Notes: generated by a model from the sequence alone, not told the origin. DNA of 22,614 nucleotides from an uncultured Lachnospiraceae bacterium (GCA_910585065.1 CAJUCG010000028.1:1-22614), one strand, 5' to 3'; counted from the first letter of the stretch, positions 1 through 7,118 are shown. Program-made: numbers and translations.

Positions 1-214
1 GGTATTTTGCCGTGTGGTTTTTTTGTGTATAAAAATCTATAATTTAAATGGATATTCAAGGCGGCATCGAGATCAGATTACTATATTTAGGGAAAGGTTG
101 TGATCGGATGGGACATATAGATGATGTCCATATGGATAATTAAAAGAATCTCTATAGATAGTTAGCGTTTTTATTATTTTTTAGTCTGATAAATAGATCA
201 ATCAAAATATAATA
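1..214. other. Non-coding leader upstream of the aspartyl-tRNA synthetase
   Basis: No gene is visible here. A possible -10 element (TATAAT, 38-43) has no convincing -35 partner. Two small inverted repeats are present: GATCA (71-75) with TGATC (101-105), and GGACAT (111-116) with ATGTCC (124-129). A T-box leader would be a natural expectation for a synthetase gene, but I see neither its conserved antiterminator core nor a terminator hairpin with a T-run. The T-rich stretch at 18-24 may be the tail of a terminator lying to the left of the window. Confidence 0.4.
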
Positions 215-232
215 ATGAAATGGAGAATAAAT

Positions 233-1558
233 ATGAATACTGTAAAATATATTGTTGAGCCGACTGAAACTGAGGCGGGCGATCTTGTCCACCGGATTGG
301 AAAAACTGTCCGTCTGCATGGCGCGATCTATAAGATCCGCCGGATGAGCGGATTTGCCTTTGTCCTTTTGCGCATGAGGGATGCCATAGTGCAGTGTGTT
401 TACAGCGAGGAGTACGCCTCCTTTCCTCTCGATCTTCTTACTGAGGAGGCGTGTGTGCGGCTGACAGCCGAAGTGGTCGCCGAGGAACGCTCTAAAAGCG
501 GCTATGAACTTCGCCTAAAGGAAGCACGGATTTTATCCACGCCCTGCGAAGTTTTGCCTGTTGTTATCAACCAAAAAAAAGTGAATACCTCACTGGAAAA
601 CTTATTGGACTACCGCCCGATCACGCTGCGCAATGAAAAGGAGCGCGCTATTTTCCGAATTCAGGCAGCAATCTGCACAGCGTTTCGGGAATTTCTAAAC
701 GCGGAACATTTTACCGAGATCCACTCCCCGAAGATTGCGGCGATTGGAGCGGAGGGCGGCGCGAATATCTTCAAACTTCCATATTTTGGAAAAGAAGCTT
801 ATCTTGCGCAGAGCCCGCAGTTTTATAAGCAGATGATGGTGGGGGTATTTGAGCGCGTATTTGAGATTGCACCGGTTTTCCGCGCGGAAAAGTATGATAC
901 CTCAAGACACCTAAACGAGTATACCAGCGTGGATTTTGAGATGGGATATATTGAGAGTTTCGAGGAGATTATGGCGATGGAGACCAGGATGCTGCGCTAC
1001 TGCATTTCCTTTTTAAATAAATGCTGCAGCACAGAACTCGCGCTGCTTGGCTGCACATTGCCACAGATTGAAGAGATCCCGCAGCTCCCCTTCGCTGCTG
1101 CAAAGGAATGGATCGCACAGGCGTACCATCGCGAAATTACGGATATGCTTGACTTTGAACCGGAGGAGGAACGGCTTTTATGTGAGTTGGTAAAGCGGGA
1201 AAACGGGAGCGAGTTTGTCTTTGTGACGCACTATCCAAGTGCAAAACGCCCGTTCTATGCGATGGATAACCCATCAAATACAGAGGAAACTCTAAGCTTC
1301 GACCTGTTGTTTCGGGGTCTTGAAATTACAACGGGGGGACAGCGTGTCCATTCTTATAAAGAACAATTAGAAAAACTATGTAAAAGAGGGATGCATAAGG
1401 AACTTTTTGAAAGCTATCTAATGTTACACAAATATGGAGTCCCGCCGCACGGAGGACTGGGGCTTGGGCTTGAGCGGTTTACCGCGCAGCTCTTGGGCTT
1501 TGAGAACGTCCGCAGCGCGACGCTGTTTCCTAGGGATATTCACCGGCTTATACCGTAG
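233..1558 (+). CDS. aspS: Aspartyl-tRNA synthetase, archaeal/eukaryotic type, probably non-discriminating
   Basis: Class IIb aminoacyl-tRNA synthetase of 441 residues. An N-terminal OB-fold anticodon-binding domain (about residues 20-105) is followed by the catalytic domain. Motif 2 (FRAEKYDTSRHLNEYTS, about 216-232) and motif 3 (GLGLGLER, ending at Arg415, then LFPRD) are intact. The size and the absence of the large GAD insertion of bacterial AspRS place it in the short archaeal/eukaryotic group. In archaeal discriminating enzymes a Trp follows the Gly of the first OB strand; here the equivalent residue is Ala31. This suggests charging of both tRNA-Asp and tRNA-Asn, with Asp-tRNA-Asn then amidated by GatCAB (inference). 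The start at 233 is chosen because GGAG (222-225) lies 7 nt upstream; the in-frame ATG at 215 has no ribosome site. An asparaginyl-tRNA synthetase is the main alternative, but motif 2 fits AspRS better. Confidence 0.88.
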   Translation: MNTVKYIVEPTETEAGDLVHRIGKTVRLHGAIYKIRRMSGFAFVLLRMRDAIVQCVYSEEYASFPLDLLTEEACVRLTAEVVAEERSKSGYELRLKEARILSTPCEVLPVVINQKKVNTSLENLLDYRPITLRNEKERAIFRIQAAICTAFREFLNAEHFTEIHSPKIAAIGAEGGANIFKLPYFGKEAYLAQSPQFYKQMMVGVFERVFEIAPVFRAEKYDTSRHLNEYTSVDFEMGYIESFEEIMAMETRMLRYCISFLNKCCSTELALLGCTLPQIEEIPQLPFAAAKEWIAQAYHREITDMLDFEPEEERLLCELVKRENGSEFVFVTHYPSAKRPFYAMDNPSNTEETLSFDLLFRGLEITTGGQRVHSYKEQLEKLCKRGMHKELFESYLMLHKYGVPPHGGLGLGLERFTAQLLGFENVRSATLFPRDIHRLIP

Positions 1559-1662
1559 GCAATGGCAAATCCCATATATCCTTTCATAATCAAATGGGAA
1601 GATCCTCATCGCATGATGGATAAAATGATTGCTGCCCCTCCAAAATTTCCAAAATATACGAA

Positions 1663-1691
1663 TTGACAAATCGTCTAATATCGCATATAAT
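1663..1691 (+). promoter_or_regulatory. Consensus sigma-A promoter of the perR-like gene
   Basis: TTGACA (1663-1668), a 17-bp spacer and TATAAT (1686-1691): a perfect match to the housekeeping consensus. It starts about 77 bp before the chosen start codon of the regulator gene. An in-frame TTG inside the -35 box could extend the reading frame upstream, but the promoter makes that start untenable. Confidence 0.9.
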
Positions 1692-1704
1692 AATAACAGT
1701 TATT
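1692..1704. promoter_or_regulatory. Candidate PerR/Fur-type operator (perR autoregulation)
   Basis: AATAACAGTTATT is a perfect 6-1-6 palindrome starting at the base after the -10 box, covering the expected transcription start. A bound repressor here would block initiation. A similar 13-bp palindrome lies in the same place in the rubrerythrin promoter (2281-2293). Assignment to PerR is inferred from the adjacent regulator gene. Confidence 0.6.
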
Positions 1705-1767
1705 GATATCATAATTTTATTCGGTACGGAGTCCATCCGTATAAATGCATTAGAAACGGAGAAAAAT

Positions 1768-2166
1768 ATGGCGGCAGTAAAACACAGCAAACAGCGGCAA
1801 TCCATCAAGGAATACCTGATGAATACGAAGGAACATCCGACCGCAGATATGGTGTACACACAGGTGCGCAAACTTTACCCAAATATCAGTCTTGGAACAG
1901 TTTACCGGAATTTAAATTTCCTTGTTGACCAGGGCGAGGCGGTGCGCCTAACCTGCGGCGACGGCAGCGAACGCTACGATGGAACCACATCGCCCCACTA
2001 CCATTTACTCTGTAGCGGATGCGGCAGAGTACTCGATCTGCAAATGAGTCCGCTCGACCATATCGATACATTGGCGGCAGCCGGATTCGACGGCACGATA
2101 GAGGGACACACTGTGCTGTTTCACGGACGTTGCCCGGAGTGCGCAAGGGTCTGCGAAACATACTGA
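1768..2166 (+). CDS. perR: Fur-family peroxide-responsive repressor, PerR type
   Basis: A 132-residue Fur-family metalloregulator: N-terminal winged helix (about 1-75), then a dimerisation domain. All five regulatory-metal ligands of Bacillus subtilis PerR have counterparts at identical spacing: His23, Asp71, His77, His79 and Asp90 (B. subtilis His37, Asp85, His91, His93, Asp104). Asp90 rather than Glu is typical of peroxide sensors. The structural zinc site is complete (Cys82/Cys85 and Cys122/Cys125). Expected role: Fe/Mn-dependent repressor that loses DNA binding when peroxide oxidises a metal-ligand histidine. It is about 14 residues shorter at the N-terminus than B. subtilis PerR. The ATG at 1768 has CGGAG about 6 nt upstream. 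A reverse rubrerythrin follows, as expected for a PerR target. Zur or Fur function cannot be excluded from sequence alone. Confidence 0.88.
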   Translation: MAAVKHSKQRQSIKEYLMNTKEHPTADMVYTQVRKLYPNISLGTVYRNLNFLVDQGEAVRLTCGDGSERYDGTTSPHYHLLCSGCGRVLDLQMSPLDHIDTLAAAGFDGTIEGHTVLFHGRCPECARVCETY

Positions 2167-2188
2167 TATGCTTTCCACTGCATATCAG
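2163..2188 (+). terminator. Hairpin overlapping the perR stop codon
   Basis: CTGATATGC (2163-2171) pairs with GCATATCAG (2180-2188) around an 8-nt loop. It is followed by an A-rich rather than T-rich stretch, so it is a weak or processing-type 3' end rather than a classical intrinsic terminator. Confidence 0.4.
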
Positions 2189-2244
2189 GAAAAACTTGCG
2201 GATATTCCCCCGTAAAAGGGCGAAAAATATTTTTAAATTACCTA

Positions 2245-2273
2245 TTGACAAAATGAGAAGAATCATGTATCAT
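2245..2273 (+). promoter_or_regulatory. Sigma-A promoter of the rubrerythrin gene
   Basis: TTGACA (2245-2250), 17-bp spacer, TATCAT (2268-2273). The predicted transcription start (about 2280) abuts the palindrome at 2281-2293. Confidence 0.85.
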
Positions 2274-2280
2274 CTATATC

Positions 2281-2293
2281 AGTAACAATTACT
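2281..2293. promoter_or_regulatory. Candidate PerR operator in the rubrerythrin promoter
   Basis: AGTAACAATTACT is a palindrome (5-bp arms AGTAA/TTACT around CAA) at the expected transcription start. It resembles the 1692-1704 palindrome: same length, same central TAAC/TTA pattern, same promoter-proximal position. Confidence 0.55.
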
Positions 2294-2346
2294 ATTTCGA
2301 TTATCAAAAACAAAACAATTTTTCAGTACGAAAGGAGATTGTCATT

Positions 2347-2895
2347 ATGGCAAAGTTTGTATGTCAGGTTTGTGGTTATGTTTATGAGGGTGATGCAGCA
2401 CCAGAAAAATGTCCGCAGTGCGGCGCACCGGCTTCGAAGTTCACAGAGATGACTGGTGTAAGGACATGGGCAACCGAACATGTCGTTGGCGTGGCACAGG
2501 GCGTAAGCGAGGATATCCTTGCGGATCTTCGTGCGAATTTCACCGGCGAGTGTACAGAGGTTGGTATGTACCTTGCGATGGCGAGAGTTGCACACAGAGA
2601 GGGCTATCCTGAGGTTGGTCTCTACTATGAGAAGGCAGCATTTGAGGAGGCAGAACACGCAGCAAAATTTGCAGAACTTCTCGGCGAGGTAGTTACCGAC
2701 AGCACCAAGAAAAACCTTGAGCTTCGCGTTGAGGCAGAGAACGGTGCCACGGCGGGCAAGATGGATCTTGCAAAGCGCGCGAAGGCGGCGAACCTTGATG
2801 CAATCCATGACACTGTCCATGAGATGGCAAAGGATGAGGCACGGCACGGAAAGGCATTTGAAGGTTTGCTCAACCGCTACTTCAGTCAGAAATAA
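2347..2895 (+). CDS. Reverse rubrerythrin (NADH-linked peroxide reductase component)
   Basis: A 182-residue protein with the domain order of reverse rubrerythrins: an N-terminal rubredoxin domain (Cys6/Cys9 and Cys22/Cys25, FeS4 site) followed by a four-helix diiron domain. Visible diiron ligands include Glu68, the Glu101-x-x-His104 pair and the Glu164-x-x-His167 pair (DEARH). In clostridia such proteins reduce hydrogen peroxide, and apparently oxygen, in the cytoplasm with electrons from NADH via a reductase and rubredoxin; they are among the genes most strongly derepressed when PerR is lost. AAAGGAG lies just upstream of the ATG at 2347. The gene has its own promoter and candidate operator, directly after the perR-like gene, which supports PerR control. 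All key residues appear intact. Confidence 0.92.
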   Translation: MAKFVCQVCGYVYEGDAAPEKCPQCGAPASKFTEMTGVRTWATEHVVGVAQGVSEDILADLRANFTGECTEVGMYLAMARVAHREGYPEVGLYYEKAAFEEAEHAAKFAELLGEVVTDSTKKNLELRVEAENGATAGKMDLAKRAKAANLDAIHDTVHEMAKDEARHGKAFEGLLNRYFSQK

Positions 2896-2932
2896 ATATT
2901 TTTGCATTTCTTATTAATTATCCCAGTTAAAA

Positions 2933-2955
2933 GCCTGCCTGACTTATCAGCAGGC
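2933..2955 (+). terminator. Stem-loop downstream of the rubrerythrin gene
   Basis: GCCTGCCTG (2933-2941) pairs with CAGCAGGC (2948-2955), allowing one bulged C. The following sequence is A/T-rich with several T-runs (for example 2966-2980) but no continuous T tract, so this is a probable but not textbook terminator. Confidence 0.55.
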
Positions 2956-3015
2956 AAATAATTTCGCTGTTGTTTTTGTTTTACCGGGAGTTTTGAAAAC
3001 AGAATTATACCTTTA

Positions 3016-3074
3016 TTTCCCAGTACCTGCCCTAGAAACGCGCTTGCCGCGGAATTTCTAGGGCGGACAGGAAA
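3016..3074. repeat. Strong extragenic hairpin in the rubrerythrin-pflB gap
   Basis: The 343-bp gap between the rubrerythrin and pflB genes holds no recognisable gene. Its main feature is a stem GCCCTAGAAA (3029-3038) with TTTCTAGGGC (3055-3064), capped by CGCG (3039-3042) with CGCG (3048-3051). Flanking arms TTTCC and GGAAA (3016-3020, 3070-3074) could extend it. It lies upstream of the pflB promoter, so it is not in the pflB mRNA. It may end readthrough from the left or be a REP-like repeat; it shares CCAGTACC and CGGACAG blocks with the element at 5604-5722. Confidence 0.5.
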
Positions 3075-3164
3075 TATATTGCATCCCGTGCAACAACGAG
3101 GCTGCAAACTGTACGGTTATACATTTTTTATCAAGATTTCACATATATTTCTGCTCTCCTAAGG

Positions 3165-3193
3165 TTGCAAAAAAAGACAGCTTGTGCTATAAT
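3165..3193 (+). promoter_or_regulatory. pflB promoter with extended -10
   Basis: TTGCAA (3165-3170), 17-bp spacer, TATAAT (3188-3193), with TGC just before the -10 (extended -10). The predicted start near 3200 is followed by a small hairpin, AGCTT (3202-3206) with AAGCT (3211-3215), in the 5' leader. Confidence 0.8.
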
Positions 3194-3247
3194 GGCGACA
3201 GAGCTTGACAAAGCTACAATAAATATTTTCAAGAAAGGATGAAAACC

Positions 3248-5500
3248 ATGAACAATTATCAGGAATGGGATGGCTTTGAAGGCCGCATTTGGAAAGACGA
3301 AGTCAATGTACGCGACTTCATTCAGAACAACTACAAGCCATATGATGGCGATGAGGCTTTCCTTGCTGACCCGACCGATTCGACCAACAAACTTTGGGGC
3401 GCGCTGCAGAAATTGCAGAAAGAGGAGCGCGCAAAGGGCGGCGTTTTAGACTGCGAGACCGAGGTTGTTTCCGGCCTTACCTCCTACGGCCCTGGCTATA
3501 TTGACGAGAGCATGAAAGATCTGGAGCAGATCGTTGGTCTTCAGACCGACAAGCCGTTAAAGAGAGCATTCATGCCTTACGGTGGTATTAAGATGGCTGA
3601 GCAGGCGGCAGAGAGCTACGGCTACGAGATCAATCCAGAATTAAAGCATATTTTTGAAGATTATATGACGACCCACAACGATGCAGTGTTCGCTGCATAT
3701 ACTCCAGAGATGCGTCTTGCCCGCAAGACCCATGTTGTTACTGGTCTTCCGGATACCTACGGTCGCGGTCGTATCGTCGGCGACTATCGTCGTATTGCCC
3801 TGTACGGTATCGATTACCTGATCAAGGCAAAAGAGAACGACAAGTTAAACTGTGGCTGCGGCAATATGTACGATGACGTAATCCGTCAGCGCGAAGAGCT
3901 TACAATGCAGATTAACGCATTAAAGGGCATGAAGGAGATGGCAAAGATTTATGGCTACGATATCTCCCAGCCGGCAAAGAATGCAAAGGAAGCTTGCCAG
4001 TGGCTGTACTTTGGCTACCTTGCAGCAGTTAAGACCCAGAATGGTGCAGCGATGTCCGTAGGACGTATCTCCACTTTCCTTGATATTTATTTTGAGCGCG
4101 ACTTAAAGAATGGCGTTTTGACCGAGACTGAGGCACAGGAAATCATTGACCATATGACAATGAAGTTCCGTATGGTTAAGTTTGCACGTATCCCGTCTTA
4201 CAATCAGCTCTTCTCCGGTGACCCGACCTGGGCTACCCTTGAAGTCGGCGGTATCGGTATGGATGGCCGTCATATGGTTACAAAGACAGACTATCGTTTC
4301 CTGCACACCCTTGAGAACATGGGACCGTCACCGGAGCCGAACCTTACGGTTCTCTACTCCAGCGATCTTCCGGAGCAGTTCAAGAAATATGCTTCTCACA
4401 TCTCCATCGAAACCAGCTCGATCCAGTATGAGAATGATGACGTTATGAAGCCAGTATGGGGCGATGACTACTCCATCTGCTGCTGCGTATCCGCTACTCA
4501 GACCGGCAAGGAGATTCAGTTCTTCGGCGCTCGCGCAAACCTTGGCAAGACCCTCCTGTACGCAATCAACGGTGGTTTTGATGAGAAGCACCGCATCCAG
4601 GTAGGTCCTAAGATGGAGCGCATCACCAGCGAGTATCTTGATTATGATGAAGTGATTGAGAAATACGATTTCTGGCTTGATTGGCTTGCTGATATCTATG
4701 TAAACGTACTGAATCTGATTCACTATATGCATGATAAATATTACTATGAGGCAGCAGAGATGGCTCTGATTGATACCGATGTACGCCGTACATTCGCAAC
4801 CGGTATTGCAGGCTTCTCCCATGTAATCGACTCCTTAAGCGCGATCAAGTATGCGAAGGTTAAGGTTATCCGCGACGCAGAAGGAATCTCTGATCATTTT
4901 GAGATTGAGGGCGACTTCCCGAAATACGGCAACGATGATGACCGTGCAGACCAGATTGGTGTTTGGTTGTTAAAGACCTTTATGGAGAAGATCCGCCGTC
5001 GTCATACCTACCGCAATTCCGAGCCGACCACATCCCTTCTTACCATTACCTCCAACGTTGTATACGGTGAGGCAACTGGTGCTATGCCTAACGGACGTGC
5101 CGCTTACACGCCATTCAGCCCGGGTGCAAGCCCAAGCTACGGCGCAGAGACCAATGGTCTTGTTGCTTCCTTAAACTCTGTTGCTAAGATTCCGTATCAC
5201 TGGTCACTCGACGGTATTTCCAATACCCAGACGATCAATCCGGATGCTCTTGGCCACAGCAAGGAAGAGCGTGTTAACAACCTTGTACAGGTTCTTGACG
5301 GCTACTTTGATCAGGGAGCTCATCATCTGAATGTAAACGTATTTGGTACTGAGAAGCTTCTTGACGCACAGGCTCATCCAGAGAAGGAAGAGTACGCGAA
5401 CTTTACTATCCGTGTTTCCGGTTACGCTGTTAAATTTATCAGCCTGACCAAGAAGCAGCAGGATGATGTTATTGCAAGAACTTGCCATAAGACCCGCTAA
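3248..5500 (+). CDS. pflB: Formate C-acetyltransferase (pyruvate formate-lyase)
   Basis: A glycyl-radical enzyme of 750 residues, the usual length for PFL (E. coli about 760). It converts pyruvate and CoA to acetyl-CoA and formate, the main oxygen-sensitive pyruvate branch in fermentation. The glycyl-radical site is in RVSGYAV near the C-terminus, with Gly725 as radical carrier. The catalytic cysteine pair is in SICCCVSA (Cys412-Cys413 match E. coli Cys418-Cys419), which separates true PFL from diol dehydratases and other glycyl-radical relatives. The start at 3248 is preferred because AAAGGA (3234-3239) is 8 nt upstream; an in-frame ATG at 3239 overlaps that ribosome site. Its activase follows at 5737 after a terminator and a hairpin element, so pflA probably depends on readthrough. 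Confidence 0.97.
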   Translation: MNNYQEWDGFEGRIWKDEVNVRDFIQNNYKPYDGDEAFLADPTDSTNKLWGALQKLQKEERAKGGVLDCETEVVSGLTSYGPGYIDESMKDLEQIVGLQTDKPLKRAFMPYGGIKMAEQAAESYGYEINPELKHIFEDYMTTHNDAVFAAYTPEMRLARKTHVVTGLPDTYGRGRIVGDYRRIALYGIDYLIKAKENDKLNCGCGNMYDDVIRQREELTMQINALKGMKEMAKIYGYDISQPAKNAKEACQWLYFGYLAAVKTQNGAAMSVGRISTFLDIYFERDLKNGVLTETEAQEIIDHMTMKFRMVKFARIPSYNQLFSGDPTWATLEVGGIGMDGRHMVTKTDYRFLHTLENMGPSPEPNLTVLYSSDLPEQFKKYASHISIETSSIQYENDDVMKPVWGDDYSICCCVSATQTGKEIQFFGARANLGKTLLYAINGGFDEKHRIQVGPKMERITSEYLDYDEVIEKYDFWLDWLADIYVNVLNLIHYMHDKYYYEAAEMALIDTDVRRTFATGIAGFSHVIDSLSAIKYAKVKVIRDAEGISDHFEIEGDFPKYGNDDDRADQIGVWLLKTFMEKIRRRHTYRNSEPTTSLLTITSNVVYGEATGAMPNGRAAYTPFSPGASPSYGAETNGLVASLNSVAKIPYHWSLDGISNTQTINPDALGHSKEERVNNLVQVLDGYFDQGAHHLNVNVFGTEKLLDAQAHPEKEEYANFTIRVSGYAVKFISLTKKQQDDVIARTCHKTR

Positions 5501-5562
5501 TATTTTTTCGTTAGCTGGTTAGACTAAAACCGAGCAGGATCTAATCGATCAGGCATAACAGA

Positions 5563-5603
5563 AGGGGGATTTTGGACTCCATGTTCAAAATTCCCCTTTT
5601 TTT
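5563..5603 (+). terminator. Intrinsic terminator after pflB
   Basis: AGGGGGATTTTG (5563-5574) pairs with CAAAATTCCCCT (5586-5597), including one G-T pair, and is followed by a run of seven Ts (5597-5603). It lies between pflB and pflA. Partial termination here would give more PFL than activase, which suits a catalytic activator (inference). Confidence 0.88.
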
Positions 5604-5722
5604 GGAACTTCAAATCAGTAAAATCCCGGACAGTACCCGGAAAAATTTCTTGTGAGCAGAGCGAACCAGAAATTTCTTCCTAGAGTGTTGGGTACTGGAA
5701 GGGATTTTACGGAACTTCAAAT
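5604..5722. mobile_element. MITE-like hairpin element with 12-bp flanking direct repeats
   Basis: The direct repeat GGAACTTCAAAT occurs at 5604-5615 and 5711-5722. Between the copies is an almost fully self-complementary segment of 95 bp. GTAAAATCCC (5618-5627) pairs with GGGATTTTAC (5701-5710), CAGTACCC (5631-5638) with GGGTACTG (5690-5697), and GGAAAAATTTC (5639-5649) with GAAATTTCTTCC (5669-5680, one bulge). Terminal inverted repeats, target-site-like duplication and no coding capacity suggest a small non-autonomous element. Removing it plus one repeat copy leaves a clean junction from the pflB terminator to the pflA ribosome site. A structured regulatory RNA is the alternative. Confidence 0.6.
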
Positions 5723-5736
5723 AGGAGGTTAAAAAT

Positions 5737-6483
5737 ATGGAAGGTAGAGTCCATTCCCTGGAATCCTTCGGGCTTGTAGATGGACCGGGCGTGCGCTATG
5801 TCGTATTTTTGCAGGGATGCCGGATGCGGTGCAAATACTGCCACAATCCGGAAACCTGGAGCATGGAGGGCGGCGAACTTTACACGGCAAAGGATCTGTT
5901 TGAAAAGGCATACCGCTATAAAACTTACTGGATGAAAAATGGGAAACTAAATGGCGGCATTACAGTTAGTGGAGGCGAACCACTGCTGCAAACCGAATTC
6001 GTAACAGAATTTTTCCGCTACGCAAAAGAAAAAGATATCCACACAACACTCGACACTGCGGGCAATCCATTCACCATGGATGAGCCATTTTTAAGTAATT
6101 TCAACGCACTGATGGAAGTCACGGATCTTACCATGTTAGATTTTAAAGAGATTGTAAGTGACAAACACAAGGAACTTACTGGATGGAACAATGAAAACAT
6201 TGTCCAGATGGCAAGATATCTCTCCGATCTTGGCAAGGATATGTGGATTCGCCATGTATTAGTGCCGGGGCTGACAGATGATGAAGAGGGGTTGTTTGAA
6301 CTGCGCGACCTGATCCGTGAACTAAAGACCGTGCGCCGTGTGGAAATTTTACCGTACCATACTTTGGGACTGGAGAAGTGGAAACATCTAAACATTCCAT
6401 ATCCGCTTGAAGGAATCGACCCGCCTACACCGGAGCAAGTAGCAAGAGCGGAAGAAATTTTGGAAGTAGAGAAATACAACTGA
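5737..6483 (+). CDS. pflA: Pyruvate formate-lyase activating enzyme (radical SAM)
   Basis: A 248-residue radical SAM enzyme that installs the glycyl radical on PFL using S-adenosylmethionine and a 4Fe-4S cluster. The cluster motif CRMRCKYC provides Cys28, Cys32 and Cys35 (CxxxCxxC), preceded by the FGLVDGPGVR region typical of activases. The SAM-contact stretch VSGGEPLLQ follows near residue 80. Its length matches E. coli PflA (about 246). There is no extra ferredoxin-like cluster domain of the kind found in activases of other glycyl-radical enzymes, so PFL is the expected partner, in agreement with its position behind pflB. The ribosome site AGGAGG (5723-5728) is perfect with 8-nt spacing and lies directly beyond the hairpin element. 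Confidence 0.96.
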   Translation: MEGRVHSLESFGLVDGPGVRYVVFLQGCRMRCKYCHNPETWSMEGGELYTAKDLFEKAYRYKTYWMKNGKLNGGITVSGGEPLLQTEFVTEFFRYAKEKDIHTTLDTAGNPFTMDEPFLSNFNALMEVTDLTMLDFKEIVSDKHKELTGWNNENIVQMARYLSDLGKDMWIRHVLVPGLTDDEEGLFELRDLIRELKTVRRVEILPYHTLGLEKWKHLNIPYPLEGIDPPTPEQVARAEEILEVEKYN

Positions 6484-6502
6484 TTATTTCCATTAAAATA
6501 AA

Positions 6503-6580
6503 CCGCCGCAAAATACGGATCCACTACAATATAAAAGTTAAATTTATATTGTAGGATTACTGTATTTTGCGGTGGCTTTA
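6503..6580. terminator. Large bidirectional terminator between pflA and sodC
   Basis: CCGCCGCAAAATAC (6503-6516) pairs with GTATTTTGCGGTGG (6562-6575), and inside it CTACAATATAAA (6524-6535) pairs perfectly with TTTATATTGTAG (6543-6554). Short T-rich stretches follow on both sides. It sits between the convergent pflA and sodC genes and probably serves both. Confidence 0.8.
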
Positions 6581-6631
6581 TTGTAAAGATAATTTTTTGT
6601 ATTTTTACCAATCACAATTTGCCCGCTGATT

Positions 6632-7108
6632 TCAGAATTTTCTCTCAATAATTCCGCACGCCATTTTTTCTCCGGCATTTCCGGATGGCTGCGTGTGAAA
6701 ATCATCATCCATCCGGTGTACAATCACTGCCCTGCCCAAAATCTCACATACTCTAAATCTGTCCGTTACAAATGCGAGAAATGCTTCTCCACAAACGCCA
6801 AACAGCGGCGGCATATCCCCTGCATGGTTCGGATGTGAGCAATCCTGCGGATTATAATGCCCACCCGCATCCGCAAAGCAATCCTCTCTGTTTCCAGAAC
6901 ATTTCATCCCCTCATGGATATGAAAAGCGAAAACCGGCTTATCACAAGGCTTTTCCCCCACAGGCAGCCCCTCTATCTCCGCCGTGACCATAACACAGCC
7001 GCGTAGCTGATAAAAACGCACTACCCCTCGGATATCTGGATATTTACAACTTCCCTTTATGCAAGCTTGCGCGTCCGCTTTCCGCTGAAAGACCGAATAA
7101 TAATTCAT
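6632..7108 (-). CDS. sodC: Cu/Zn superoxide dismutase family protein, cytoplasmic, cysteine-rich
   Basis: A 158-residue SodC-family protein. The ligand set looks complete: copper His63 and His65 (FHIHEG), bridging His84 (GGHYNP), zinc His92, His95 and Asp98 (HPNHAGD), and copper His131 (VIVHRMDDD). The C-terminal GNAGEKMACGII matches the family signature, and Cys70 and Cys151 could form the usual disulfide. No signal peptide or lipobox is present, although most bacterial SodC proteins are exported; a cytoplasmic location is inferred. There are ten cysteines, unusual for the family. The start at 7108 has AAGGGG six bases upstream; the upstream in-frame ATG (7150) lies in an inverted repeat and lacks a ribosome site. 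Dismutation of superoxide fits the nearby peroxide-defence genes, but metal loading in a reducing cytoplasm is uncertain. Confidence 0.9.
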   Translation of the reverse strand: MNYYSVFQRKADAQACIKGSCKYPDIRGVVRFYQLRGCVMVTAEIEGLPVGEKPCDKPVFAFHIHEGMKCSGNREDCFADAGGHYNPQDCSHPNHAGDMPPLFGVCGEAFLAFVTDRFRVCEILGRAVIVHRMDDDFHTQPSGNAGEKMACGIIERKF

Positions 7109-7118
7109 AATAATCCCC

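Noticed and set aside
1..232. T-box riboswitch upstream of the aspartyl-tRNA synthetase gene
   Set aside because: No conserved T-box antiterminator core and no terminator with T-run; only two short inverted repeats.
1663..1767. Longer N-terminus of the PerR-like protein from the TTG at 1663
   Set aside because: The extension is the promoter itself (perfect -35 and -10) and does not resemble Fur-family sequence.
2323..2907. Long open frame of 194 codons antisense to the rubrerythrin gene
   Set aside because: It mirrors the rubrerythrin reading frame, lacks a ribosome site and has a composition unlike a real protein.
3000..3247. ZTP-type (pfl motif) riboswitch before pflB
   Set aside because: The structured segment lies upstream of the strong promoter at 3165-3193, so it would not be in the pflB mRNA, and I do not see the conserved ZTP core.
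4328..4822. Open frame of 164 codons antisense to pflB
   Set aside because: A shadow of the highly conserved pflB gene with no ribosome site or recognisable domain.
6018..6611. Open frame of 197 codons antisense to pflA and the following terminator
   Set aside because: It runs through the strong terminator hairpin at 6503-6575 and overlaps a confidently assigned gene.
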